NCBI GenBank assembly: GCA_001689485.1 | Contig: LUJQ01000039.1 | Location: forward strand, 1 to 25,197 | From: Bacteroidales bacterium M6 | GTDB lineage: Bacteria; Bacteroidota; Bacteroidia; Bacteroidales; Muribaculaceae | DNA length: 25,197 nt | Direction of reading: 5' to 3' | Part shown: positions 1 through 7,360 of the stretch, one piece after another | Layout of the letters: every line of letters begins with the position of its first letter | How positions within the stretch are numbered: position 1 is the stretch's first letter | The notes under the pieces: generated by a model | The model's database searches: none | The model's input: the letters and a program-made list of their open reading frames with translations, nothing else | Told to the model about the DNA's origin: nothing | Program-made: the position numbers and the translations under genes

Positions 1-185
1 TAAATTTTCTATTTCAACCAAATCCAAATTTCATCATGCCTATGCCTTCACAAGCCCCGACACAATCCTAAGTCTGCAAATACTATGATTTTTCTTTGCT
101 GATATATTAAACACATTTCTTATGACTGCGCAAACCTCGCTTGAGGCTGTGAATACACGCAATAGCGTGCAACGCATTTCATACG
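1..185. other. intergenic stretch, no gene supported
   Basis: No convincing gene is seen here. Open frames cross it on both strands, but none has recognisable protein character. The stretch lies downstream of a leftward promoter (186-216), so it is probably the 5' leader of a leftward gene starting beyond the window edge. A small hairpin, CCTC-GCTT-GAGG, lies near position 135-146. Nothing else can be assigned. Confidence 0.4.
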
Positions 186-216
186 CAAATATACGCATTA
201 AACAATCGCATGCAAA
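186..216 (-). promoter_or_regulatory. leftward Bacteroidetes-type promoter
   Basis: Read on the minus strand, TTTG (216-213) is followed after exactly 19 bases by TATATTTG (193-186). This matches the primary-sigma consensus known for Bacteroides (TTTG at -33, TAnnTTTG at -7). Transcription would start near 179 and run out of the window to the left. The target gene is not in view. Confidence 0.55.
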
Positions 217-321
217 ACCGTTCACGTTTTTTAACAACATATTCCAGGCAACCCCTCCCGCCACAACACACATTTTCACATCAACCAAACCTGCTATAGC
301 TGCAAAAGCCTCGACAACATG

Positions 322-353
322 TTTGCACGGCGACTGCACAATGGCTATCTTTG
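322..353 (+). promoter_or_regulatory. promoter of the 371-1126 gene
   Basis: TTTG (322-325), a 20-base spacer and TATCTTTG (346-353) match the Bacteroidetes -33/-7 consensus. The predicted transcription start is near 360, about ten bases before the ATG at 371. This argues against the two upstream in-frame ATGs (122 and 341), because both would lie outside the transcript. Confidence 0.6.
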
Positions 354-370
354 CAGGAAATGACCAACGC

Positions 371-1126
371 ATGACATTCGAACAGTTTCTCCGCGTAGCC
401 CTTCAAGGCAGTAATCCATATGGGGCATTCAATGACGAGACCATAAAGCGGCTCGACAGGCTCGGCGCGTTCGCGGGGAAACCAGCCTTACGCTTCATAG
501 CAACAACAGCCGTGAAAAGCGGCGCCATGCACACCGTATTATCAGCAGGAGGCTGGAACGAGACATCACGCAACGAGATAGAGCGCTTCATAGCACACAC
601 CGGCTTTCGCGACACATTGGTTATAGGTCTCTTTGAGGCATATGTCGAATGCCTTGGCCGGGACGACCGACGCAACCTGCCGTCACCGGCATCTACCACT
701 TCCCCGACCAAGGCCGACATAGCAGCCGAACCGGGCCAAACCTACGGTAATGCAACAACTACCGGCAACAACACCTATGGCGAGGCATGTGGCGAAACTA
801 TATGCGGACACAACGATAGCGCCGCACCAATAACCATAATTATCGACAGGCAAGGGGAAGCCGCGTGCGGAATATGCATCGATTCTGCCATAATAGATCG
901 TTCACACGACACATGCCAGAGGGCAACAATCAGCATACGTTTAAGCCGCAATGCCCCGATGGGGTCGGGCATGGTTCATTATACATTCTTCGATTCCGAC
1001 GGCTCGGTTATTTCATCAGGCATTACGGCCACAATGGCCGTTGGTTCCCCTACCCCGTTCACAGTCGCTATCGAAATCCCCTCATCCCGCTATCAGCCCG
1101 AATCGGTCATACTGACAGTAAGATAA
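371..1126 (+). CDS. hypothetical protein: helical N-domain plus beta-rich C-domain
   Basis: I do not recognise this 251-residue protein by name. The first ~95 residues (starting MTFEQFLRVAL) look all-helical. Their spacing resembles short N-terminal helical domains of unknown function that I recall in gut bacterial proteins (an FxNRL-like turn, a PALR segment, then a GF..TLV..LFEAYVECLG helix), but this is impression, not a match. A Thr/Asn/Gly/Cys-rich linker (~100-150) follows. The last ~100 residues alternate like a beta sandwich (ITIIIDRQGEA, MVHYTFFDSDGSVISSG, PFTVAIEIP). There is no signal peptide or membrane segment with this start. The frame stays open upstream to 122, but the promoter at 322-353 favours 371. 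The stop codon lies in the left arm of the 1123-1220 inverted repeat. It is convergent with fabF. Confidence 0.6.
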   Translation: MTFEQFLRVALQGSNPYGAFNDETIKRLDRLGAFAGKPALRFIATTAVKSGAMHTVLSAGGWNETSRNEIERFIAHTGFRDTLVIGLFEAYVECLGRDDRRNLPSPASTTSPTKADIAAEPGQTYGNATTTGNNTYGEACGETICGHNDSAAPITIIIDRQGEAACGICIDSAIIDRSHDTCQRATISIRLSRNAPMGSGMVHYTFFDSDGSVISSGITATMAVGSPTPFTVAIEIPSSRYQPESVILTVR

Positions 1127-1220
1127 CGACGGCGAAACCGCCGCCTCCCACTCATGAATGCGTTCGCATAACATGCCGCCTTTACAGGCACCGGGAAGCG
1201 ACGGTTTCGTCCGTCGTTAT
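1123..1220. repeat. imperfect 18-bp terminal inverted repeat element
   Basis: The left arm (1123-1140) and right arm (1202-1220) are reverse complements over 18 pairs with one unpaired base in the right arm. Two smaller hairpins sit inside: ATGCG-TT-CGCAT near 1156-1167 and TGCC/GGCA near 1173-1189. The right arm also forms CGACGG-TTTCGT-CCGTCG by itself and runs into a 12-base palindrome, TCGTTATAACGA (1214-1225). It lies between two convergent genes and overlaps the stop codon of the first. It may be a bidirectional terminator, a structured RNA or a short MITE-like element. I saw no clear target-site duplication. Confidence 0.55.
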
Positions 1221-1303
1221 AACGAGATATTTCTTTATCTGCCGCGCCTATGACAGCACAGGCATCAAAACGAATGTCGGAGGTCAAGAATTACCCCTCT
1301 CTG

Positions 1304-2569
1304 TCACGCTTCGTATTTCTTAAGGATAACAGTGGCATTGTGGCCGCCGAAACCGAAAGAATTGCTCAAAGCCGCACGCACGGGGCGCTTCTCGGCCTTG
1401 TTGAAGGTGAAGTTGAGGCTGTAATCGATTTCCTCATCCTCATCGCCCTCCTCATGGTTGATGGTGGGGGGAACGATATCCTGGCCTACCGAAAGGGCGC
1501 AGAACATTGCCTCAAGGGCGCCTGTAGCACCGAGAAGGTGACCTGTCATCGATTTGGTAGAGCTGATGTTGAGGTCTTTGGCATGTTCGCCAAACACTTG
1601 CTGGATAGCCTTGACTTCCGAAATATCGCCTACGGGGGTTGATGTGCCGTGAACGTTGATATAGTCGATGTCACCAGGCTTCATGTTGGCATCCTCCAAA
1701 GCATTTTCCATCGAAAGGATTGCACCCAGCCCTTCGGGATGGGTGGCTGTGAGGTGGTAGGCGTCGGCCGACATACCGCCACCGGCAACCTCGGCATAAA
1801 TTTTTGCGCCGCGTGCCAAAGCATGCTCCAGTTCTTCGAGAATCAGCACTACCGAACCTTCGCCGATAACGAATCCGTCGCGGCTCTTGCTGAAGGGACG
1901 CGAAGCTGTTTCGGGCGAATCATTACGGGTTGAAAGCGCATGCATCGAGTTGAAACCACCCACACCTGCGGGATATACGGCAGCTTCGGCACCACCTGTC
2001 ACCATTACATCGGCTTTGCCGAGACGGATAAGGTTGAATGCATCGATGATGGCGTTATTCGATGACGCACAAGCCGAAACCACGCCGAAGTTGGGGCCAT
2101 GGTAGGCATACTCCATCGAGATGTGACCCGACGCGATGTCGGCAATCATCTTAGGAATGAAGAAGGGGTTGTATTTGGGGCCGTTGGCGGCATTTATGGC
2201 ATAATAGCCTGCCTCCTCCTCGAAGGTGTGCAGACCGCCGATACCGGCAGCCACAATCACTCCCACGCGGTTGCGGTTGAGGTTTTCTTCTTTTTCAATA
2301 CCCGAATCTTCAACCGCCTGACGGGCTGCCACCATGGCATATTGCGCATAGAGGTCGAGCTGGCGCAGTTTCTTGCGGTCGAAATGAGCGGCACCGTCAA
2401 ACCCCTTGACTTCGCAGGCGAACTGGGTTTTGAACAATGAAGCATCGAAATGGGTAATCGGTCCGGCACCGCTCACTCCGTCGAGGGCGTTTTTCCATGT
2501 TGTCTCCACATCGTTACCGATGGGGGTAATGGCACCGAGGCCGGTTATAACTACTCTTTTAAGTTCCAT
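1304..2569 (-). CDS. fabF: beta-ketoacyl-ACP synthase II (FabF)
   Basis: This enzyme condenses malonyl-ACP with acyl-ACP in cytosolic type II fatty-acid elongation. The 421-residue length is typical of KAS II. The thiolase-fold Cys-His-His triad is visible: Cys167 in VVSACASS, His307 in NVHGTSTP and His344 in MTGHLLGATG, with the conserved Lys339 just before it. The C-terminal glycine-rich loop NSFGFGGHNA is intact. The start MELKRVVITGLG is the standard start for the family. It lies downstream of acpP on the same strand, with a 158-base gap containing a strong hairpin, so it is probably cotranscribed but separately tuned. The stop is 84 bases from the 1123-1220 inverted repeat, which may end transcription. 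Confidence 0.97.
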   Translation of the reverse strand: MELKRVVITGLGAITPIGNDVETTWKNALDGVSGAGPITHFDASLFKTQFACEVKGFDGAAHFDRKKLRQLDLYAQYAMVAARQAVEDSGIEKEENLNRNRVGVIVAAGIGGLHTFEEEAGYYAINAANGPKYNPFFIPKMIADIASGHISMEYAYHGPNFGVVSACASSNNAIIDAFNLIRLGKADVMVTGGAEAAVYPAGVGGFNSMHALSTRNDSPETASRPFSKSRDGFVIGEGSVVLILEELEHALARGAKIYAEVAGGGMSADAYHLTATHPEGLGAILSMENALEDANMKPGDIDYINVHGTSTPVGDISEVKAIQQVFGEHAKDLNISSTKSMTGHLLGATGALEAMFCALSVGQDIVPPTINHEEGDEDEEIDYSLNFTFNKAEKRPVRAALSNSFGFGGHNATVILKKYEA

Positions 2570-2676
2570 ATAGATTAGTGGCGTGATAAGAGTGACTTCA
2601 ATCGGGAGGGAGAGCGGGCCATAAGCCCGAGAGCGCGTGCTTAGTTGAGTGAGGCACAGCCCTCTAAAAGGTTAAT

Positions 2677-2701
2677 AAGCCCCGGATTCTCCGGGGCTTT
2701 T
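2677..2701 (-). terminator. hairpin between acpP and fabF (terminator or attenuator)
   Basis: The perfect 9-bp stem AAGCCCCGG / CCGGGGCTT (2677-2685, 2691-2699) has a five-base loop. In the direction of acpP-fabF transcription it is followed by TATTAACCTTTT, a broken T tract, so termination is probably partial. Partial termination would let acpP be made in excess over fabF. The T tract is better on the plus strand (CTTTTATATA), but no plus-strand gene ends here. A second small stem, CGGGC/GCCCG, lies at 2615-2629. Confidence 0.55.
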
Positions 2702-2727
2702 ATATACAGCTTTATAGGGGAAAAGCC

Positions 2728-2964
2728 TTATTTCTGGGCAGCTTCGATGTAAGCGATAGCGTCGCCGACAGTTGCGATGCCTTCAGCCTTGTCATCGGGG
2801 ATGGTGATGCCGAATTCCTTTTCAAATTCCATGATAAGCTCCACGGTGTCAAGGCTGTCAGCGCCGAGATCGGTGGTGAATGCTGCGGTTTCAGTTACCT
2901 GGTTTTCATCTACGCCTAACTTGTCAACGATGATTGCTTTAACACGAGATGCGATTTCTGACAT
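2728..2964 (-). CDS. acpP: acyl carrier protein
   Basis: This 78-residue acidic four-helix protein carries growing acyl chains on 4'-phosphopantetheine in fatty-acid synthesis. The attachment serine is Ser37 in the invariant LGADSLDTVELIM motif, followed by the recognition helix MEFEKEFGITIPDD. Length and start (MSEIASRVKAIIVDKLG) are normal. Upstream lies an AT-rich leader without Shine-Dalgarno and two TAACTTTG boxes, consistent with a strong own promoter. fabF follows on the same strand, the common arrangement of these two genes. Confidence 0.98.
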   Translation of the reverse strand: MSEIASRVKAIIVDKLGVDENQVTETAAFTTDLGADSLDTVELIMEFEKEFGITIPDDKAEGIATVGDAIAYIEAAQK

Positions 2965-3009
2965 GATAATTAAGTTTTTTAATTTTTGAATATTCTGTTT
3001 TTAGCGGTG

Positions 3010-3086
3010 CAAAGTTAAGTAATTTTCTGACAATTACCCTATCTTTCGCCCGACAAAGTTACAAAAACTATTGGAAATAATGGCAA
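3010..3086 (-). promoter_or_regulatory. acpP promoter region with two -7 boxes
   Basis: On the minus strand, TAACTTTG occurs twice, at 3061-3054 and 3017-3010, 44 bases apart. The upstream box has a TTG (3086-3084) 22 bases before it, near the expected -33 spacing. The nearest TTG before the second box is only 13 bases away, so its -33 element is poor. Predicted leaders to the acpP ATG are about 80 and 40 bases. Confidence 0.55.
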
Positions 3087-3240
3087 TAATTGCCGAAAAA
3101 TTTCCATAATTACCTCCTGACGGCATCTGTGAGGGGATGCCGAATGCCACCTACCATGGTTCCCGAATTTGCACACAACATTTTCAGAAAACCATCAGCA
3201 ACTGTCTGACATTGATTCAACAGAATTCACACAATTGCCC

Positions 3241-4011
3241 TTACACCGGGTAGGGGTATTCGATGTTATGGAGGAACAACGGTTCACCGGGCATGGAAGT
3301 CCCTGCGGCGCAGCGGTCGCGACGCGCTATCACCTCGCGGAATCCGTCGACCGACAATTTCCCGCGCCCTACGTCGACCAGCGTCCCTACAACCGACCTG
3401 ACCATGTTTCGCAGGAACCTGTCGGCGGTTATCTCAAACGCCCATTCGGGCGACCCTGGAAAACCCGCATCGGCCAACCTCACCCATCTTGCACGGGAAA
3501 CCCGGCATATATTGGTTTTCACATCCGTATGCAGTTTGGCAAATGATGTGAAATCATCGGTATGCAGCAATTCGAGCGCAGCCTGGTTCATCATGTCGAA
3601 ATCAAGCGAAGCTGGCGCAAGCCATGACAGGTTCCCTGCAAAAGGATTACGCACGGTATGCGCATAATAATGATAGGTACGCGAAACAGCGTCGAAACGT
3701 GCATGCGCGTCGTTATGCACCGGGTGTACCCACCTCACAGCGATGTTGCGCCCTAAAATGCTGTTTAGCGCCCTCACAAGCTTCGTGTCATCGTCAATCC
3801 GTCCGGGAAGGTCGGCATGCGCTATCATCATCGAGGCATTCACCCCGGCATCTGTACGCCCGGCGCCCACAACAGGCACCTCGCGCCTGAACAGAGTGGC
3901 AAGGGCACGCTCAACGCATTCCTGCACCGACGAGGCATTGGGCTGGATCTGCCACCCGTGAAAAGGGGCGCCCAGATAAGCCATATTGATGAAATGACGA
4001 GTCAGCTCCAC
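3241..4011 (-). CDS. truA: tRNA pseudouridine(38-40) synthase TruA
   Basis: This cytosolic enzyme isomerises uridines 38-40 in tRNA anticodon stems. The 256-residue length is normal. The catalytic aspartate is Asp54 in GAGRTDAGV. Other family blocks are AYLGAPFHGWQ (11-21), the SRTYHYYAH strand and FLRNMVRSVVGTLVDVGRG near the C-terminus. The residue after GRTDAGV is Asn rather than the His found in most homologues I know. The gene begins nine bases after the speA stop on the same strand, so it is probably translated from the speA transcript. The 276 bases after it contain the acpP promoter. Confidence 0.95.
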   Translation of the reverse strand: MELTRHFINMAYLGAPFHGWQIQPNASSVQECVERALATLFRREVPVVGAGRTDAGVNASMMIAHADLPGRIDDDTKLVRALNSILGRNIAVRWVHPVHNDAHARFDAVSRTYHYYAHTVRNPFAGNLSWLAPASLDFDMMNQAALELLHTDDFTSFAKLHTDVKTNICRVSRARWVRLADAGFPGSPEWAFEITADRFLRNMVRSVVGTLVDVGRGKLSVDGFREVIARRDRCAAGTSMPGEPLFLHNIEYPYPV

Positions 4012-4020
4012 GTTTCCTTA

Positions 4021-5919
4021 TCAGCTCTTTTCAAGATATGTGTAACCATAAAGCCCCGAACGGTAATTGCTGAGGAAGGCACGCCCCTCCTCCGGGGTTA
4101 TGCGCCCGGCTTTCATGGCACGCGTAACCCAGGTTTCCACGTTGCGCACAAGTTTTTTAGGACTATACTGCACATAGTCAAGCACCTCGGCAACGGTTTC
4201 GCCATCGATAATCTGGTCGATTTCATAATGGTCCTTATAGCACGAGATGTGTACGGCATTCGTGTCACCGAAAAGATTATGGAGGTCGCCAAGAATCTCC
4301 TGGTATGCCCCTACAAGGAATACCCCGATATAATACGGTTCACCGGGCTTAAGGGGATGCACAGGCAGCGATGCCGATGTCCCCTGTTGCGATATGAACG
4401 CGGCAATCTTCCCGTCGGAATCACAGGTCATGTCCTGTAGCGTGGCGGTGCGTGATGGTTTCTCGTCAAGGCGTGAGATAGGGATTACCGGGAAAACCTG
4501 GTCTATCGCCCATGAATCAGGTAGCGACTGGAACAAGGAGAAATTGCAGAAATATTTGTCAGGCAGCATTTTCGACACCTTGCGAAGCTCCTCCGGCGGA
4601 TGCTTCATCTGCCCGGCCAGACTGCCGACCTCACGTGCTATTTCCCAAAACAGCTTTTCGGCAAGAGCGCGGTTACGCAGGTCAAGGATACCGAGCGAGT
4701 ACATGTCAAGCACCTCCTCGCGTATCTGCAACGCATCATGCCAGCTTTCGAATATGCGCTGTTGGTCAAGCTTATCCCATATGTCGTATAGTTCCTTGAC
4801 CAATTCGTGCTCGTCACCCTTCAATTCCTCGTTGTCCTTCCATTTGGGAAGCGAGGTGGTTTCCAGCACCTCGGTTATAAGGACCGAATGATGAGCCGTG
4901 AGCGACCGGCCGCTCTCCGTAACTATATTAGGTTGCGGGAGATTGTTTTTCTCGCACACGTCCACCAATGAATAGATGGCATCGTTGGCATACTCCTGAA
5001 TGGAATAATTCATCGAGCTTTCGCTGGCGCTGGAACGCGTACCGTCGTAGTCCACCCCAAGACCGCCACCGATATCGACATAGTCGATTCCAAACCCGAT
5101 TTTCGAAAGCTGCACATAAAACTGCATCGCCTCGCGAAGAGCGTTTTTGATGCGGCGTATCTTCGTAATCTGACTGCCGATATGGAAATGAATCAGCTTC
5201 AGCCATGATGTCATGTCATGCTTTTCCAGATAATCGAGCGCTTCAAGAAGTTCCGACGAGTTCAGCCCGAACTTAGACGTATCGCCCCCCGATTCCTCCC
5301 ATTTGCCGGAGCCGGAATTGGCGAGCTTGATCCGGATACCTATCGCCGGGGTTATTTCGAGGCGCCGGGCAACTGAATAGATTGTTTTCAGTTCGTTGAA
5401 CTTCTCGACCACAAGGATTATCCTGCGCCCCATCTTATGGGCCAGCAAAGCAAGCTCCACATAATTCTCATCCTTGTAACCGTTGCACACAATCAGGGCG
5501 TCTTCGTCGATGTTGGTAGCAAGTACAGCATGCAGCTCAGGTTTAGATCCCGCTTCAAGACCGATATTGAATTTCTTACCGTGACTGACAATCTCCTCGA
5601 CCACAGGGCGCATCTGGTTAACCTTTATAGGGTAAACTATGAAATTCTCACCTTTGTAACCATATTGCTCGGCGGCAAGTTTGAAACAGTTGGATATTTT
5701 TTCGACACGGTTGTCGAGAATATCGGGGAAACGGAGCAGCACAGGCGCGGTTATATCCTTCACCTGCAATTCGTCAAGAACCGCACGCAAATCAACCGGG
5801 GCCACCCCCTCCTTAGGGGTTACTGTAACGTTACCCTTGTCATTAATCGAAAAATACTGGCGTCCCCAGCCGTTTATGTTATACAGCTCGGCGCTATCCT
5901 CTACTCGCCATCTTCTCAT
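4021..5919 (-). CDS. speA: biosynthetic arginine decarboxylase
   Basis: This PLP enzyme decarboxylates arginine to agmatine, the first step of the agmatine route to putrescine and spermidine. The 632-residue length and fold (alanine-racemase-like barrel plus C-terminal beta domain) match biosynthetic SpeA rather than the acid-inducible AdiA. Visible elements are Lys99 in YPIKVNQ (Schiff base), the HFHIGSQ motif (244-250), the phosphate-binding loop DIGGGLGVDYDG (282-293), the ESGRSLTAHH block (335-344) and Cys499 in MTCDSDGK (active site from the partner subunit). The start MRRWRVEDSAELYNINGWG fits the family. The ~150-base leader contains a 12-base palindrome, AATCTGCAGATT (5967-5978). truA follows closely. 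Confidence 0.95.
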   Translation of the reverse strand: MRRWRVEDSAELYNINGWGRQYFSINDKGNVTVTPKEGVAPVDLRAVLDELQVKDITAPVLLRFPDILDNRVEKISNCFKLAAEQYGYKGENFIVYPIKVNQMRPVVEEIVSHGKKFNIGLEAGSKPELHAVLATNIDEDALIVCNGYKDENYVELALLAHKMGRRIILVVEKFNELKTIYSVARRLEITPAIGIRIKLANSGSGKWEESGGDTSKFGLNSSELLEALDYLEKHDMTSWLKLIHFHIGSQITKIRRIKNALREAMQFYVQLSKIGFGIDYVDIGGGLGVDYDGTRSSASESSMNYSIQEYANDAIYSLVDVCEKNNLPQPNIVTESGRSLTAHHSVLITEVLETTSLPKWKDNEELKGDEHELVKELYDIWDKLDQQRIFESWHDALQIREEVLDMYSLGILDLRNRALAEKLFWEIAREVGSLAGQMKHPPEELRKVSKMLPDKYFCNFSLFQSLPDSWAIDQVFPVIPISRLDEKPSRTATLQDMTCDSDGKIAAFISQQGTSASLPVHPLKPGEPYYIGVFLVGAYQEILGDLHNLFGDTNAVHISCYKDHYEIDQIIDGETVAEVLDYVQYSPKKLVRNVETWVTRAMKAGRITPEEGRAFLSNYRSGLYGYTYLEKS

Positions 5920-6076
5920 TTCTCTGATTACGTCGCTATTTTTATTGTTAGCTTTAGAAATTAAACAATCTGCAGATTAGAATTCCTGCACGCCACCACG
6001 GAATACTATTGGCATTTTCTTCAATATTTCTGGAAGTACATGTGCATTAATCTACCTGCCGCTGAATTTGCGAGTG

Positions 6077-6111
6077 CAAAGGTAAGAAAACTTATTGGCA
6101 ACATTGGCAAA
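6077..6111 (-). promoter_or_regulatory. speA promoter
   Basis: On the minus strand, TACCTTTG (6084-6077) is an exact -7 match, with TTTG (6111-6108) 23 bases upstream as a slightly distant -33. Transcription would start near 6070 and give a leader of about 150 bases before the speA ATG. The element overlaps the apbE promoter on the other strand. Confidence 0.5.
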
Positions 6112-6124
6112 TTGACTAACTTTG
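6095..6124 (+). promoter_or_regulatory. apbE promoter
   Basis: TTG (6095-6097), 19 bases and TAACTTTG (6117-6124) match the Bacteroidetes consensus. The start of transcription would be near 6131, about 45 bases before the apbE ATG at 6175. A direct repeat of ATTGGCAA (6094-6101 and 6103-6110, nine-base period) overlaps the -33 regions of both divergent promoters. Confidence 0.55.
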
Positions 6125-6174
6125 TGAGACTTTGCCCTGTTTATGGACAAATACGCCAATTATACCCCGCCATC

Positions 6175-7230
6175 ATGCATACATCATCACCATCACCAAG
6201 TCGCTTAATTCGCCGTGCATTGCCATCATTGCTATCTGCAACCTTGCTCCTGTCAGGCTCGTCATGCCGCCGTGCCGGCGAATGGAGGGTTGCAGAAGGC
6301 GCGATGTGGAACACCACCTACAGGGTCGTCTACCAAGCGCCCGTAAGTCTCGATGATTCCATACGCGGAGTGATGCATCATGTTGAAATGTCGCTCTCCC
6401 CGTTCAACCCGTCATCGCTTATTTCGCGTATAAACCGTGGAGAAACCGACCGCACCGATTCCTTGATTGACTCGGTAATGACGATTTCACGCGACGTCAG
6501 CCTACGCAGTCACGGACGTTTCGACCCAACGGTCGCCCCTTTGGCCAACTTATGGGGATTCGGCTTTGACCGCAAAGCCAGGAACCGCGCTGATTCCGAC
6601 ACCGCAGCCGAAGCATTCACAGTGCCGCGCGAACTAATCGACAGCGCCCTGAGCATTGTCGGAATCGCCGACTGCCATATTTCCGACGGGCATATGGTGA
6701 AAAAACACCCCGCGACGACATTCAATTTCAGCGCCGTCACCAAAGGTTTCGGATGCGATGCCGTGGCAGATATGATGCGACGAAACGGCACGGAAAATTT
6801 CATGGTCGAAATCGGAGGGGAAATCTCTTTGGCAGGCACTAACCGGCAAGGCGGCAAATGGCGCATACAAATCGATATGCCGACTGAATCGGCAGAGCCG
6901 GTACACGAAGCCATGAGAATAATCTCCCTTACCGACTGTGGCGTTGCGACATCGGGCAACTACCGAAATTTTCATGACACCCAACGCTACGGACGTATCG
7001 GGCACACCATCGACCCGGCAACAGGGATGCCGGTGCAGACCGACGTTGTTTCAGCCACAGTGACAGCCCCCACGGCGGCGCTGGCCGACGCCTGGGCCAC
7101 AGCCTGCATGGCCTCCACTGCCGACAGCGCACTAAGCGAAATCGCATCGGCCCCGGGGGTGGAATGCCTCCTGGTTGTCAGCAAGGGCGATTCGCTGGCC
7201 ATCCTCCAAACCCCGGGCTTCCCGGAATAA
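6175..7230 (+). CDS. apbE: FAD:protein FMN transferase (ApbE family lipoprotein)
   Basis: ApbE enzymes transfer FMN from FAD onto Thr/Ser of exported redox proteins such as NqrC and RnfG, acting on the outer face of the inner membrane. The start at 6175 gives 351 residues with an N-terminal signal (RLIRRALPSLLSATLLLSGSSC). Cys31 is the likely lipidation site, although GSSC is a weak lipobox. An in-frame start at 6040 would put 45 extra residues ahead of the signal and lies before the promoter, so I reject it. Family blocks are GRFDPTVAPL (114-123), FNFSAVTKGFGCD (183-195), VEIGGEI (211-217), HTIDPATG (277-284) and the Mg-binding TAALADAWAT (300-309). No NQR or RNF genes are in the window. Confidence 0.93.
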   Translation: MHTSSPSPSRLIRRALPSLLSATLLLSGSSCRRAGEWRVAEGAMWNTTYRVVYQAPVSLDDSIRGVMHHVEMSLSPFNPSSLISRINRGETDRTDSLIDSVMTISRDVSLRSHGRFDPTVAPLANLWGFGFDRKARNRADSDTAAEAFTVPRELIDSALSIVGIADCHISDGHMVKKHPATTFNFSAVTKGFGCDAVADMMRRNGTENFMVEIGGEISLAGTNRQGGKWRIQIDMPTESAEPVHEAMRIISLTDCGVATSGNYRNFHDTQRYGRIGHTIDPATGMPVQTDVVSATVTAPTAALADAWATACMASTADSALSEIASAPGVECLLVVSKGDSLAILQTPGFPE

Positions 7231-7277
7231 ACGCTCCCATAAGTACTTACACAACGCCTTTCAGCATATCTGAACGC

Positions 7278-7308
7278 AAAAAAGGCTGTCTCACGACAGC
7301 CTTTTCCG
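7278..7308 (+). terminator. bidirectional terminator shared by apbE and the small RNA
   Basis: The perfect 10-bp stem AAAGGCTGTC / GACAGCCTTT (7281-7290 and 7295-7304) has a four-base loop and is followed by TTTT on the plus strand and by six T on the minus strand. It can end both the rightward apbE transcript and the leftward small RNA. Confidence 0.85.
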
Positions 7309-7347
7309 TTTTATCTTTAACCTTAAATCTAATACCATGAAAAAACA
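7278..7347 (-). ncRNA. candidate small RNA, about 70 nt
   Basis: On the minus strand, an exact -7 box, TATATTTG (7360-7353), is followed ~70 bases later by a textbook intrinsic terminator (7304-7278), with no gene between. The transcript would begin near 7346 and contain an unstructured AT-rich body (including GGTATTAGATTTAAGGTTAA) before the GGCTGTC hairpin. I recall very similar sequences recurring in Bacteroides genomes. A paralogous sRNA family called FopS has been reported in B. thetaiotaomicron, but I cannot confirm that this is the same family. No good -33 element was found. A 30-codon plus-strand frame over it (7337-7429) is probably chance. Confidence 0.5.
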
Positions 7348-7352
7348 CAGTG

Positions 7353-7360
7353 CAAATATA
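7353..7360 (-). promoter_or_regulatory. -7 box of the candidate small RNA
   Basis: TATATTTG on the minus strand exactly fits TAnnTTTG. The -33 region 19-21 bases upstream has no TTG. The box is within the 317-base gene-free interval between apbE and the response regulator. Confidence 0.45.

Noticed and set aside
122..370. N-terminal extension of the 371-1126 protein
   Set aside because: The frame is open, but a consensus promoter at 322-353 would start RNA after these codons, and the extra residues (rich in Thr/Ala/His) show no domain character.
40..372. Minus-strand 110-residue frame
   Set aside because: A leftward promoter lies in its middle, it has no recognisable family features, and its start overlaps the other gene's start region.
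3121..3142. CGGCATC/GATGCCG hairpin as truA terminator
   Set aside because: The stem is only seven pairs with an eight-base loop and no T tract in the truA direction; noted but not called.
6040..6174. Longer apbE start
   Set aside because: It would put 45 residues before the signal peptide and begins upstream of the apbE promoter.
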